Assembly: GCA_963556145.1 (NCBI GenBank)
Contig: OY744469.1
Span: 6,172,767 to 6,236,766, forward strand
DNA from: Hygrocybe punicea
Taxonomy: Eukaryota; Basidiomycota; Agaricomycetes; Agaricales; Hygrophoraceae
DNA: 64,000 bases
Direction: 5' to 3'
Part shown: piece after piece, positions 1 to 11,194 of the stretch
Layout: each line of letters begins with the position of its first letter
Numbering within the stretch: position 1 is the first letter of the stretch
Notes under the pieces: model-generated
The model's input: only the letters and a program-made list of their open reading frames with translations
Told to the model about the DNA's origin: nothing
The model's database searches: none
Position numbers and translations under genes: made by a program

Positions 1-2295
1 TTCGATCGCTTGAAGACCATCATAACAACTGACCCAATCCTTGTTTTGCCTGTCCCTGATAAAAAATTCATCATCGAATGCGATGCATCGGATTATGCAA
101 TTGGTGCCATCCTATCGCAAGAACAACCCAATGGCCTTTTTCGCCCTGTCGCGTATATGTCGACAACGATGACACCGGCTGAACGAAATTACCAGATATT
201 CGACAAAGAATTGCTCGCAATCATACGAAGCTTCGAGGAATGGCGACAATTCCTTCTCGGCGCAAAAGAACAGATTGATGTCTTTACCGATCATCGAAAT
301 TTGGAATATTACCGTAAACCACAAGATCTTACTCGACGACAAGCTCGCTGGATCGCATTCCTGCAAGATTATAATTTCCGCCTATTGTATCGCAAAGGAT
401 CACAAAACAAGAAAGCTGATCTCCTTTCACGACGCGTCAACCATAAACCAAAAGAAATGGATAATAAAGGTATGATTGGTCTTCCCGACTTACTCTTTAT
501 TCCACCAGAACAATCAATTCGACAAATACTCCACGTATCTTCCACAAATGATAACATCATTGCTCTACATCACGATAATCCCATCGCTGGCCATCCAGGC
601 CGTGACAAGACAATCGAATTGATTTCACGAACGATGACATGGCCAACCATACGAGAAGATGTTGAACATTACATCAATGGTTGTACCGAATGTCAACAGA
701 ATAAACCACGACGCGGAAAACAACTTGGACAACTTTTCCCGCATGACGTACCACCATACAACTGGCATACGATTTCTGTCGACATGATTGGTCCCCTACC
801 AGAGTCACATGGCTTTGACGCCATTCTAGTTGTTGTCGATAAACGGTCGAAACATCCTATATTCATTGCCACAAACACGACATTGACATCAGAAGGATGG
901 GCACGGCTATTCCGTGATCATGTCTTCAAACGTTTCGGCATGCCACGTTTTATCATCTCCAATCGTGGTTCTGTTTTCGTCTCATGATTTATCACCGAAT
1001 TATATTCCCTGATCGGTATCAAAGGACGTCCAACGACAGCATATCATCCACGTGCTGATGGACAAACGGAACGGATGAACCAAGAACTCGAAATCTTCCT
1101 TCGTTTCTTCACCAATTACCGACAAGATGATTGGCATGAATGGCTTGCTCTCGCGGAATTTGCATTAGCCAATCGCGAATCTTCTGCTATCAAAACTTCC
1201 CCCTTTTTCGCAACACAAGGACAACATCCGTGGACAGGCCTCGAACTTGACACACACACGCCCATCGCGAATGAAGCCGTTCATGATTTCGTTACACGAA
1301 TGAAAACGATACAACAAAAGATCGGCGAAATAGCGGATGTCACGAAGCAAACAATGAAGGATAAGTATGACAGTCATGTCAAGAAAATTGTCTTTTCTCC
1401 TGGTGACAAAGTCTGGCTAAACGGAAAGAATTTGACCACAGATCGACCCAGTAAAAAACTCGATAATCGGAACTTTGGTCCATTCACCATTCTCGACAAA
1501 ATCGGTTCTTCATCGTACAAACTAAAATTGCCGAAAACCTGGAAAATCTTCCCCATATTCAACGTCGCTCTCCTCTCCCCATTCCGACCTCCTTCTTCTC
1601 CCATTCAACAAAAATACCATCTTCGACCCCCTCCTGACATCATCGACAATGACGATCATTACGAAATAGAACACATCCTTGATTCCCGCATACGCCGTAA
1701 CAAGTTATATTATTTAGTACATTGGCTCGATTACCCCCGCGACGAAGATTCCTGGATCCCCACATCCGAAACCACTTACTGCCAGGATCTCGTCGACGAC
1801 TTCCATAAATCACATCCCCGTGCCCCTTCTTCGTTATCCCTTCGTTCCCTTTTCACTCTCCCCCCTTCCATTATCCCTCCTTTCTCTTCTTCTTCCATTT
1901 TACTCGCTATTTATCCTCACAATGCCACCCTCATCCTTGACGGTTCAAAAAACCATGAATTTCGCAAATACCTCTTTCCTCCCGGTATCACGCACGCTTA
2001 CCTCTATGAAACCGCCCCCGTTGATGCCATTACCTCCATCATCGAGATCTCTTCCCCCATCATCGCCCCCACCCAAATCACCAATACCACCGGATTCGGC
2101 AACCTCGATTTCAACTCCCGCAAGAAAATCTGTCCTTATGCCTTCCCCATCATCCATTGCTATCGCCTCCCATCACCGATCCCTTCCGCCGCCCTTTCCC
2201 ACGAATATGATATTTCCACTCCGCATCGTTTCTCTCTTCTCCCTTCCTCCTTTACCCGTAATCATCCCGTTAACCCCGATCACCTCGTGTATTGA
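1..2295 (+). pseudogene. Ty3/gypsy chromovirus Pol, 3' part (RNase H, integrase, chromodomain, ASCH-like), broken
   Basis: Partial at the window edge; one frame runs from base 10 to 2295. It holds in order: Ty3-type RNase H (about 45-440; DASDYAIGAILSQ, FTDHRNLEYY), the integrase zinc site (about 570-710; CTECQQNK), the integrase core (about 760-1110), a chromodomain (about 1660-1810; YEIEHILDSR, YYLVHWLDYP) and an ASCH/PUA-like domain (about 1897-2185; GSKNHEFRKYLFPPG, then LYETAPVDAI). In live elements RNase H removes template RNA, integrase inserts the cDNA and the chromodomain steers targeting. Two lesions are visible: TGA at 985-987, probably from CGA, and the second catalytic Asp read as Asn (codon 961-963 in SNRGS). 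The catalytic Glu region DGQTERMNQE is kept. The ASCH call rests on motif pattern only; the other domains are secure. Confidence 0.9.
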
Positions 2296-2756
2296 TTGCC
2301 TGCCCTGATCTTCTTTTTCGTATATATGACCTGTTCTCTTTTCTTCCCTTTCTTTGCTCCTTGCCTTCGCTCCCCGATGTCTGCCTCTGCTGTTTATCTT
2401 CCTTCTTCTCCGTATTATCATCTTCTTCCTCCTCGTTTTCGTATTCCTCGTTCCAAGCGCCGCCTCTGCGACCGTCGTGTTCGCTTCGCTGTTGACCTCA
2501 TGCGACCCTCTTCCTTTGGCTCCGTTCATCCCACAACGGCTATCGCCCATCTTGGCGTTGACCCGTTCTTCGCCCCGCGTTCCTTCTACTCCGTGCGTCC
2601 CATTGGGCCTCCCCCTCCTGCTGTTCCTCCCACCGTTCCCGTCTGGTTCACCGATGATCCCATCGATCCCTACCGCGAGTTCATCGACTGTGCTGCCGTG
2701 TTTGATTCCATTTTCCCTCCGGTTAATCGGGACAATTCCCCTTGTTCCGGGGGTAT
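2296..2756 (+). other. Pyrimidine-rich tail between pol and the 3' LTR
   Basis: After the TGA at 2293-2295 the pol frame stays open through this stretch and into the LTR (to 2922). The translation is Pro/Ser-rich with a short acidic patch (DDPIDPYREFIDC). I recognise no domain. It may be a C-terminal extension cut off by a stop, or a frame kept open by C/T-rich composition. It ends in a G-run (2749-2753) next to the LTR, a plausible polypurine tract. Confidence 0.45.
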
Positions 2757-3308
2757 TGTTACGTTTTACCCCGATTTAACCCCCGCTTCCGACCCCGATG
2801 TCCCTGATTCAACGTCACAAGACAACATCATAGCCTGGGTCCAGAACATCATCGAAGACGGTATCCCAATCCTCATGATTATCCCCATCAGCCGATCACC
2901 GCCGATACATCATACACGTTGATACAAGCACTCAATAATACCGCGCAACACAATCATCGGGTCAGCTGTTTACTGACACCAGACCTGCAACACAGCTGTT
3001 GGCCACCTCGTTGGCACCCCAAAACACATAGACCACGAAGCCAAGCAAGACGCCGTTCATCCCGGAGCTTGTCCTCCACGCAATCACGCATGACGAAGAA
3101 GCCGACCCTGAAGTCGTTCACTAGTATATAACCAAAGACATTTGTAGTCAGCATCCTTAAGTTTAGTATAGCTACTCTTCCCCCGATCGCTACCACGAAA
3201 TTCAGATACCTCCCCTCTTCTATCCATTTGTACTTGCTTCCTTCTATATATCATCCTCGTTTGGTTTATTGTTGCCGGAGTTCGCCATAAGAACAGTGAT
3301 CCGTAACA
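2757..3308 (+). repeat. 3' LTR of the Ty3/gypsy element
   Basis: The 552-bp segment starts TGTTACG and ends CGTAACA, a perfect inverted terminal heptamer with TG..CA ends. It lies just after the purine run GGGGGTAT and after a chromovirus Pol. The promoter-like TATATAA at 3125-3131 and pyrimidine-rich tracts fit an LTR. The partner 5' LTR is outside the window, so the duplication cannot be tested; its right copy would be TTGTC. Confidence 0.82.
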
Positions 3309-3367
3309 TTGTCATATCAACATCGCACGCAAGCATCCTTGCCTCTTTACGTTTATCTGAATCTCGG

Positions 3368-4602
3368 ATGCCTCGAAAGAAGACCGTCAACCCTGTACGA
3401 CTGCAGTACTCTCGCGACCTGAAGAGGAGAGTTATTTATCAAGCATACACCCTCGGCAAAAGCACCACTCAAATTGCCATTGACCTTGACATGCCAGTCT
3501 GAGTCATTCAACGTGTGCGAAAGGTCTGGACTCAGATCGGAGAGGTTTGTCGGGACAGAACTTGTATGGGCAGGGCTCCAATCATGTCCTCAGTATCTGT
3601 GAAGGCAAATCCCGGAGTCGTTTGTCTGTTACTCTATTGCTAATTGGTGATCTTCAAAGCTGATGCTTGGACTACTTGAGCACTCTCCAGATCTGTTCTT
3701 GGATGAGATTCAAGAGGAATTACAAGTGCAGCACAATGTTGATATCTCTCTGTCAGCCATTTGGAGAACATTGAAAAGATTAGGTATAACCTCGAAATCA
3801 GTAAGTCGTATCCCCAGGAATTGATCACCTTGGATGCTAATATCATAGTTTGGCTTGAAAATAAGCTGTCAAAGGCTGCCGTCGAGCGATGTGCAGAAGC
3901 TCGGCTCAACTTTGCTATTGAAATTGGTCAAGAACCTCCTGAAAGGCTGGTTTTTGCTGATGAATCTGCGGTGAATATTCTCACAACATACCGACAAAAT
4001 GGCTGGTCACAAAGGGGGATTCGATCTCGCAAGAGTTGTTGTTTTGCACGTGGAATGCGGTTTGATTTCTTTTGTTGAGTATCACAATCTCCCACTAAGT
4101 TGTGCTCCATTCCTACAGATATTCTCTTCTGCCTGCGCTGACAATGAATGGGATCATATATAGCCACATCAAGAAGGGGGGCTACAATGGAGAGGAGTTC
4201 ATCGAATGGTTGGAAGGTTTGCTCTCGATTATGAATCCTTATCCCGCAATCCACAGTGTTCTTGTTATTGACAATTGCCGTATTCATCATGTTGAAGGTG
4301 TCGAAGAGTGCTGTGCACAACGGTAAGACTCAGTTGGATTGATATTACTAGTATACATATATTGAATATCTTTATATAGCGGTGTCAAACTAGTCTATCT
4401 ACCACCGTATTCACTGGATCTAAACCCAATCGAAGAATGTTTCTCATTCATCAAGCATACTATTCGCCGGCGTGGACAACAGTTTCGTCACATTGTAGAA
4501 GGGGGTGATCGAGCGGCACCTTACATTTTCTTGTATGCACTTTTGGATATGGTAACTGTCACTGCGTCGAGGGGGTGGTTCCACCATTCAGGGTATATCT
4601 AG
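3368..4602 (+). pseudogene. DDE_3 (IS630/Tc1-like) transposase, decayed
   Basis: The predicted protein has an N-terminal helix-turn-helix (SRDLKRRVIYQAYTLGKST, from about 3410) and a DDE_3 core. Catalytic residues are visible: Asp in FADESAVN (about 3958), Asp in LVIDNCRIHH (about 4270) and Glu in DLNPIEECFS (about 4430). Splicing of 3801-3865, 4060-4118 and 4323-4379 joins the frame cleanly; a further intron after about 3590 is likely. The HTH exon is cut by a TGA near 3500 where the family has Arg/Leu, and YSPDLNP reads YSLDLNP. Start chosen at the ATG before PRKKTVNP. Its stop lies 28 bases from the stop of the convergent gene at 4630-6159. It would cut and rejoin DNA at element ends; this copy is probably dead. 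Confidence 0.82.
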
Positions 4603-4629
4603 GCATATGCTCCACCATTCAATAAATAA

Positions 4630-6159
4630 TTAGTCTATGCGGCGCTTTTTTCTACCGTGTGCACGATCCACCCTTTTCACTTCAGCATTCACCTCATTCC
4701 ATAAGAACTGTGCATTGCCCGCTGTCATTGCAAACTCCTCACCAGTCAATCTCACCACTGATAGCTTCCCAACCTCATCAATGTTGTAGAAGTCCAGAGA
4801 CTCGAAGAGTGGGATGTACCAAGTAAGGTTGCGCTTTGGGTGCCGGCTGTCAAGCTTATTGAGGAATTCAGTTACATCTGGATATGGATTAGCTTCTCCG
4901 TCATCAGGAGGATCGCTAGACTGGGGAGCGAGATTGGCATGTTTAGCTGCAGGAGATTGGATGGAATCAGGGAGTCCAGGCATGCCCATCCCATGCATCA
5001 TCCATGGCAATGGACCCCACATCGGAGTTGAAGGTGGATATCCAGGGCCAAAACCAGTGGGGGTAGGGGTTGATGGTGTTGGATGTATTGTACTGTGAAA
5101 TGCAGCAAAGAGCTCGCCCTTTGGTGGTGTGTGAAGAGTAACGCCATGCATCCCGATGGCCTGTTTGTTATTGTTACGTATCAGAATCAGAAGCTGATCA
5201 AGATGCGGGAAACTCTTACCAGCGCAACGGACCACCCACGCTTTTGATTATATGTCAAGTTGACGTGCTCTCCAACTTTATTTATTTTGCAAGCTTTCGT
5301 AGGCCCACATTTCTGACAACCAGATAAAGCTTTCTCTAGCTTTTCCATGGTGACTTTCTCCTGCTCCACTCCTCCTCCGTCCTCAATGTCTTCGTCTTCG
5401 TCGTGGTCCAGATCTAGCAGAACTGGCTTCTTTGATTTGCTGCCGCCAGCCCGTTTACTCTTCTTGGTTGCACGCAGTGAATGCATGTACTGGAAAGTTG
5501 AAAGCAATCAATCTAATGGTTATCCGGTGCATTCAGGATATCTACTCACCTGCTCTGGGACTATGATCAGAACACTAATAGTAGCACCACCTTTTTTCTT
5601 CGCTTGTGCAAGTGAAATTTCTTCAAGACACCCATCCCAATCAGCATCGGAGCACAAGTTGACTGGCGCAGCTTTCAATGTAGCGGTGGAAAGCTTGTAT
5701 GATAACACTGGCTTTTGGTGAACGTCTACACATCCAATTGTTTCATGGATCATTTCTAATGCATCATTGTATGAAAATGGCAATGTGATAGACTTCCTCT
5801 GGGTCCTGTCACTGGATGCTTGGGGAATTTGAAGGACAATCTCTGCCGTGGCATATTGGTCGTGGCAACATCATTTGTATGTGATACTCACTCTCAACAA
5901 CTGGGATTCCTATCTCATCCCCCCCAACACTCTTCTGCTTTTTGATAGCCTTCTTCCTAGGCAACTTCAGGGTGAACTTGAGAGGAGGAACCAAGTTTTC
6001 GGCTGACGACTCAGAGTTGCTTGATGCAGGCGTTCCTTGGCGGTCAGATACTGATGACAGGAACTCCAGTGAGCCGTCTGACTGTGTTCCTACATTCTCC
6101 AGCTGAGCAGGAGGTGCCTTCCTCTTTTTTGGTGTAGGTTTCTTCTTCTTGTTGGCCAT
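4630..6159 (-). CDS. Companion protein of the DDE_3 transposase, SAM-like C-terminus
   Basis: Four exons (minus strand: 5892-6159, 5550-5818, 5220-5489, 4630-5160) join to an intact 445-residue frame; all three introns have GTGAGT or GTAAGA donors and AG acceptors. The N-terminus is Lys-rich (PKKRKAP, PRKKAIKKQK), so nuclear import is likely. A central region has an SDADW motif, then CQKCGPTKAC followed by GEHVNL. The C-terminus (about residues 350-430; LTWYIPLFESLDF) is helical and resembles a SAM-type domain. No enzyme motif is seen. It shares the SDAD, Cys..GEH and C-terminal patterns with the gene at 61519-63487, which is also tail-to-tail with a DDE_3 transposase. A role as accessory factor of that transposon is inference; the family itself I cannot name. 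Confidence 0.82.
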
Positions 6160-6338
6160 GGTGAATCAAAGAACAAGTTCTCACGGTGATGGACTTCAAC
6201 AAGCACTCTGTGTAGTGTTTACAAAATCTGAGTATGCCATGCCCTCCGTCTTCAGATTGCGGATTGAATGGGCTAGTTTTTACTACAATCTGAGCCCTAC
6301 TGGGGGAGCTGCGGCGATTCTGAGTAACGAAACAAAAA

Positions 6339-7676
6339 ATGACCACAATTGAAAAATTTCACGTCGCGCCTTCAGTTCCGCAAATGGCTGTAAACCAAAT
6401 CCCTCAGGAGATATGGGCCAACATTTTCCTCGACTGCCTTCCCTCCCAGCGGTATATACAACCCAGCGCTTCGTATTCGCCGATACTTCTTTGCAAAGTG
6501 AACAGATCTTGGAGATCAGCCGCCCTGTCACTGCCCATGTTGTGGTCTTCGATCTCGGTGGAGGTTCACAACAACAGTAATGTCGAGAAGATTGTGGAAG
6601 GACTTGGCACTTGGCTTGGGAGATCAGGCGTTCGTCCGCTCGCAATCTCTCTCTGTTGTGGGGATAAGACATATGAAGTGAAGTTGGACCCAATATTGGA
6701 TCTGTTGATCTCATTCATTGGACGTTGGGAAGACGTTCGACTGGAATTGTTAGGGCCATTTTATGGTTCAATCTCGAGCGTCCATCTCATGCGAGCACCC
6801 ATACTCACCCGCTTTGAAGTTCTCTTCCACAGCGGTACGGACGAAGTGATGGGACCAATTTTTTCGATGCTGTCTATCTCTCCCCTCCTCACGGAATTTG
6901 CTTTGTATAACCCTGGCGCATCCCCTCCCCAATTCTCCACAGCCCAATTTGTGCGGGTCCTTCCGTGGTCCCAACTCACTCAGTTTAAAACGGACTGCTT
7001 CCTTGATATAACGGGATGCTTGGAGGTGCTCAGTCAATGCATCAACCTGATCGACTGCAATTTTAGAGCTATCGCCAGTCGCCCACCTCCCCATGACCTG
7101 TTGGTTGTTCACCATCGCCTCCATCATTTGACCCTTGGCTATCTGAGTGATCTATCACACGAATTCTTAGATCGGCTCGCCTTACCCGCTCTTCGCACCT
7201 TGGATCTCACTTTGGACGAGTATAGCCAATGCGACTGGCCACAAGACTCGTTCATAGCTTTTCTGTCCAGATCGGGCTGCTCTCTAAAGACGTTCAAACT
7301 CCATAATGGCGTTGTTACTAGCGATCAACTGACGGTGTTGTTGCGCTTTCTTCCAACCCTTACGGAACTCTCCATCGAAGGAATGGAATCTGCTGCGCTG
7401 GCAGACCCATTGTTTCACAGTCTTACCTACAACCCTGACGAGACCGTCGGCGAGTTGTGCTCGTGTCCAGAACTCCAAATCATGACCCTTTCAGGATCTA
7501 TTGCTTCATCCATTGGCACGCTCTCTAAAATGTTGAAATCTCGCCATCGTGTAGATGGATCCCAATCTCAGATTGCATGCCTACGGAGAGTTACGGTCCA
7601 GTTTAAGAATCTCAAGGATCGGTGGGGCGGTGATGTGAAGGCAATGGAGACCATGCGACTTCTAGGGTTGGGATAG
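6339..7676 (+). CDS. F-box protein
   Basis: Single-exon frame of 445 residues, intact. An F-box-like segment lies near the N-terminus (about residues 18-65): NQIPQEIWANIFLDCLP, then LLCKVNRSWRSAALSLPMLW, the usual agaricomycete F-box pattern. The rest is Leu-rich with irregular repeats, as in the LRR-like tails of this very large fungal family. Such proteins link substrates to SCF ubiquitin ligases; the substrate here is unknown. It starts 179 bases after the divergent companion gene at 4630-6159, so the two may share an upstream region. This is one of the few gene-sized units in the window with no sign of decay and may be an ordinary host gene. Confidence 0.82.
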   Translation: MTTIEKFHVAPSVPQMAVNQIPQEIWANIFLDCLPSQRYIQPSASYSPILLCKVNRSWRSAALSLPMLWSSISVEVHNNSNVEKIVEGLGTWLGRSGVRPLAISLCCGDKTYEVKLDPILDLLISFIGRWEDVRLELLGPFYGSISSVHLMRAPILTRFEVLFHSGTDEVMGPIFSMLSISPLLTEFALYNPGASPPQFSTAQFVRVLPWSQLTQFKTDCFLDITGCLEVLSQCINLIDCNFRAIASRPPPHDLLVVHHRLHHLTLGYLSDLSHEFLDRLALPALRTLDLTLDEYSQCDWPQDSFIAFLSRSGCSLKTFKLHNGVVTSDQLTVLLRFLPTLTELSIEGMESAALADPLFHSLTYNPDETVGELCSCPELQIMTLSGSIASSIGTLSKMLKSRHRVDGSQSQIACLRRVTVQFKNLKDRWGGDVKAMETMRLLGLG

Positions 7677-7916
7677 AATTGCCTACCGCATTGTAACTTG
7701 ACTCCGTGAAAAACTTATTATAAGGTCAAATTTGGCCCAAGACAGTGTTGATCAGGCAAGTTGTAACGAACGCCTATTACGCCTACCACGGCGTCGTATC
7801 GTCGACTGCGGGAGCCAGTTTTTCAGCACAAATTGCCTAGCTTTGGTGTGTAAGCGCTCAGGCTCGTTCACCAATGCGGCTTACTGTGTCTCTACCAGCA
7901 ACACCACAACACCCCG

Positions 7917-9192
7917 ATGGAGGTAGCAGGTCTCGTCTTAGGTGTCATTGTTCTGATAAAACCCCTGTGCGTCACTATACACGACGCCTGGACTTCCCAC
8001 CTCAGCTTCGGCAAAGATGCAGAACGGTTCCGTCTGCGTTTCTCTGTGCAAATGGCTCGTTTTGACTCTTTCGAGAGGGTGTTGTTTGAGGAAAACAAGT
8101 TCCTGCCTTCGATGCCAGGGCGCCTGATCGACCATCTGCCACCAAACATCTCCCAAGACCTGGTTGATCTCCTCACAAACTTCTCTTCGAATACACCTCC
8201 GTCAAAGACCGATACGAGTTCGAGAGTCGCAGTGATGAAGCACTGGTGAGCAATCTGGCAGGAATGACGGCTGCGGAAAGGGCGAACGTGCTCGTGGAAG
8301 ACGGGAAAAGAGCGGACATGGTTCAGCAAAAGTCGATTGGATGGGCCCGTAAAATGATGTGGGTTGTCTGGGACATGCGTAGCACGGAGAAGCTCGTTGT
8401 GGAGTTCGAGCAATGGACCGACCGCATGAAGGCCCTGCTTGAGGTCGTGTGGTGGCCATTGTCCTACTTCGAGACCGTTTCCAAACTGCAGAAACTTGAG
8501 GAGGACGCCGACGTAGGGAACGTTGGCCTCCTCCGCGGCATCGGCCTGCGCAAGCTCCTCGCCGCCCCGCAAGCCGTCGTCCCTGTCGCGACTAAGCGAA
8601 GGCTGGGGATCGCCCGCATCCGCTTCCGTGCTGAATCGCAATTTGGTGAGTTCGAACTCGGATTTCTGAATGATGACACCACTACGCGGTACCTTGTCGA
8701 GTACAAGACATACGAGCGCGATGGAATGGGAGCCGTCAGTGAGGTGATCGTGCGCCGAATCGTCCAGCTTGCGGCCCTACTCCACAAAGCTGCACAGACC
8801 GACCCACTACTTTGACGACATGGCGGAAAGCCCGGTCGGGTTTGTGTACGAACTTCCTCCTCCACCTTCTCCAAGTAGTGCAGCAGCAACAATATTCCCC
8901 CATCCCGTCTCCCTTGCAGCCGTTCTCGTCTACACTTCGTGCCCGCGTACGGCTTGCTTGCGTCCTCGCCAACTCCGTACGCCTCCTCCATTCCTTCGGA
9001 TGGGTCCACAAATCTCTTCGCAGCGATATTATCGTCTTCTTCACTTTCTCAGCTTCCGATTCTCACGTCCCCGAAGACGAAGCCCATTTGTACCCCTTGA
9101 CGATCCACGCATCACCGGATTTGAGTACGTTCGTCGGGAGTTCGACTTTTCGAAAGAAGATCCGCTTGAACGGTGAAGGGGAAGTGGAGTGA
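7917..9192 (+). pseudogene. HeLo-type / pseudokinase protein, frameshifted
   Basis: The N-terminus (MEVAGLVLGVIVLIKPLC, then DAERFRLRFSVQMARFDSFE) matches the HeLo/HET-s prion-inhibition domain pattern of incompatibility proteins. Downstream FGFVYELP-like (VGFVYELPPPP) and LLHSFGWVHKSLRSDIIVFF match the kinase-like domain often fused to it. The coding frame changes three times (near 8200, near 8800 and near 8910) with no intron signals there, so the gene is broken. The C-terminal part of the kinase-like domain is missing after 9192. In related fungi these proteins take part in self/non-self recognition and cell death at membranes. A convergent kinase pseudogene follows at 9340-10506. Confidence 0.6.
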
Positions 9193-9339
9193 GGCGTCCT
9201 ATCAGATCAGAGAAACGTCATTCTGGTTCAGAAAGGCGAGAGGGTAGAAACACTTACGCGCGATCTGTCTACAGTCCATTTGGTCAGGGCAGAGGACTGA
9301 AAGGGGGCGGGTTCGACAGACCCACAGCTAGTTCGATTT

Positions 9340-10506
9340 CTGGTGAAGTCAGATGAATTATTTCTGCTGCGTATACAGTGTGACTCATCCCTAAAGCGCT
9401 TTTGTTCTCTAAAAATCACCACCACCACCTTCATCGTCTTGTGCTCGCCAGGCACATCTTTTATGGTGGCCTCCATCACCCGTCGCCATTCCAACCAAAG
9501 CTTCGTCCGCAACAGTCTTCTCCTGCAAAGAGACCAATGCCCTTCGCAGCAAATCATCCTTTGGAAGCATATTTAGCCATGCCACTGGCTACTCCTCGAT
9601 GGCGAAAGTTTTGACAGTGCTAAGGAACCGTCCCCCGTCGAGGATGACCTTCCGAACGAGCAACCCGTACGAAAACGCATCACATTTTTAGAATGCGCCT
9701 CTTTCCGCACACGCAGCAGCCATCATGGGGAACAAGACCTGTGGAGCGCACTTCTGGGGCATAGTGCCCACGTAACGCTCCCGATCAGTAACACCTTCAC
9801 CACTGTGACTGTCCACGTTCGCGATGGCGTGCCCAAAATCAGACAATTTTGCGACGTAGCCTCCTGGTGTATACTTGTCATCAAAAACAAGGATATTCTG
9901 AACTTTGACATCCCCTTGCACGATCCCACAGCATGTAGCGCCTCTAACCCGCTCGCAACATCGTGCATGAAACGGGTCTTGGTGAACACACCTGATTTGT
10001 TGCTGCTGAGGAATTGTGCTAGAGTTCCGTGATTTCCAAACTCGACCACGAGGGAAATTTCGACGCGCTGACGCCACAGCGCATCTGCATTACCGCTTCC
10101 CGAAGCAGTGGCGAGTTCGGACGTGTACCCAAGCAGCGGCGACGTTGTAGTTTTGTCGCACGGGCGGGTGTGTGAGGATGCGCAGCTCGCCCAAAATGGG
10201 GGCAATGGACTGGCCCGGATTGTGGGCGCCTCCAAAAATTTGAGGCGTTTTACGGCCACGATAACACTTCCGAAGGAGGTTGTAGGGTGCATTTATCGAC
10301 GATGTAGCAGGCGCCTCTGCCGATGCGAGCCTTTGTGGCTGGAGGGTCAAAATCGGTCGCTTTGAAGTTTGAAGTGAGTCTGAGCTTGGTTGGTTGCTGC
10401 TGCCGCGCAGGAAGGGTGGTTGAGTATGTGTTGATGTCGAGTTCAGACTCGGTGAGGTAGTCGGCTGCACTTGGTGTGGAGCCAGTTGTCGGGCGGCTGA
10501 CGCCAA
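9340..10506 (-). pseudogene. Serine/threonine kinase-like gene, decayed
   Basis: Minus-strand pieces of a protein kinase in several frames. Reading 5' to 3': ELRILTHPPVRQ (about 10190), EISLVVEFGNHGTLAQFL (about 10050), VASGLEALHAVG (about 9960), GDVKVQNILVFDD (catalytic loop, about 9900), AKLSDFGHAIANVD (DFG site, about 9820) and DAFSYGLLVRKVILDGG (about 9650). The catalytic Asp-Val-Lys and DFG are kept but the frames are broken between segments and by stops after 9620. The motif set resembles the kinases that accompany HeLo proteins, and the gene converges on such a pseudogene at 7917-9192. The N-terminal part (from 10506) is Ser/Thr/Pro-rich and less certain. Confidence 0.6.
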
Positions 10507-11194
10507 CGACGGCCCAACGTGAGAGCCAACAGCCCGATCTGAATACAGAAAGCTGTCGAAATTCTTCTACGCAATATTCAGTTGTTATAAAACCTAAGAC
10601 AGGTAACAGTAGCGCACTATGCTCCCTGCTTTGTGCGCCTTCGCTTAGTTCGCTATAGGGTCACATCGGACTGATCGCGGGCCGACCGGCCGCGGCAATA
10701 CCCGTACCTGCGGCGGGGTAGGAGTTGCCAGCACATCAACACCTGCTCGTTCGAAACTGGTACGGGCAGATTTGGCGTGGTCAGAATATGCCAAAGGTGA
10801 GTCATTTCATATTTGCCTAGGCAAGTCATTCAACATGCATGTGTAGAACAAAGAAAAAGACAATTCAGATGACAGGGATGAAGCCTGAGATAAGGATGGG
10901 AAGACTAGGAGACAATGATAGGATGGTATGGGTGGACAATGAGACAGGACATTGTCAGGGATGGCTGGGAAGTTCCTCCTGTTCTCTTCCATTGAGTTTT
11001 TGGCTCGATACGGATTGTTGGCACTGAGGACAGATCAGCATCTGGACAAAATTTGGGATTTGAGGATTTTAGACCTTCATCCAGACATGGAACACCCAAA
11101 ATAGTGTCATAGAATTTTGTCTAGACATGGCTCTCTGGGCTTTGTAAGTTTCATGATCATAGATACACAAAATGAGATTGTTAGAAAGGTGTGG
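10507..11194. other. Intergenic, no gene seen
   Basis: Contains a GC-rich patch (about 10670-10770) followed by AT-richer sequence. I find no domain-bearing frame, tRNA or repeat boundary here. Confidence 0.5.

Noticed and set aside
10670..10780. GC-rich patch considered as rDNA or another structural RNA
   Set aside because: No tRNA box, no rRNA core motif and no clear stem pattern were found.
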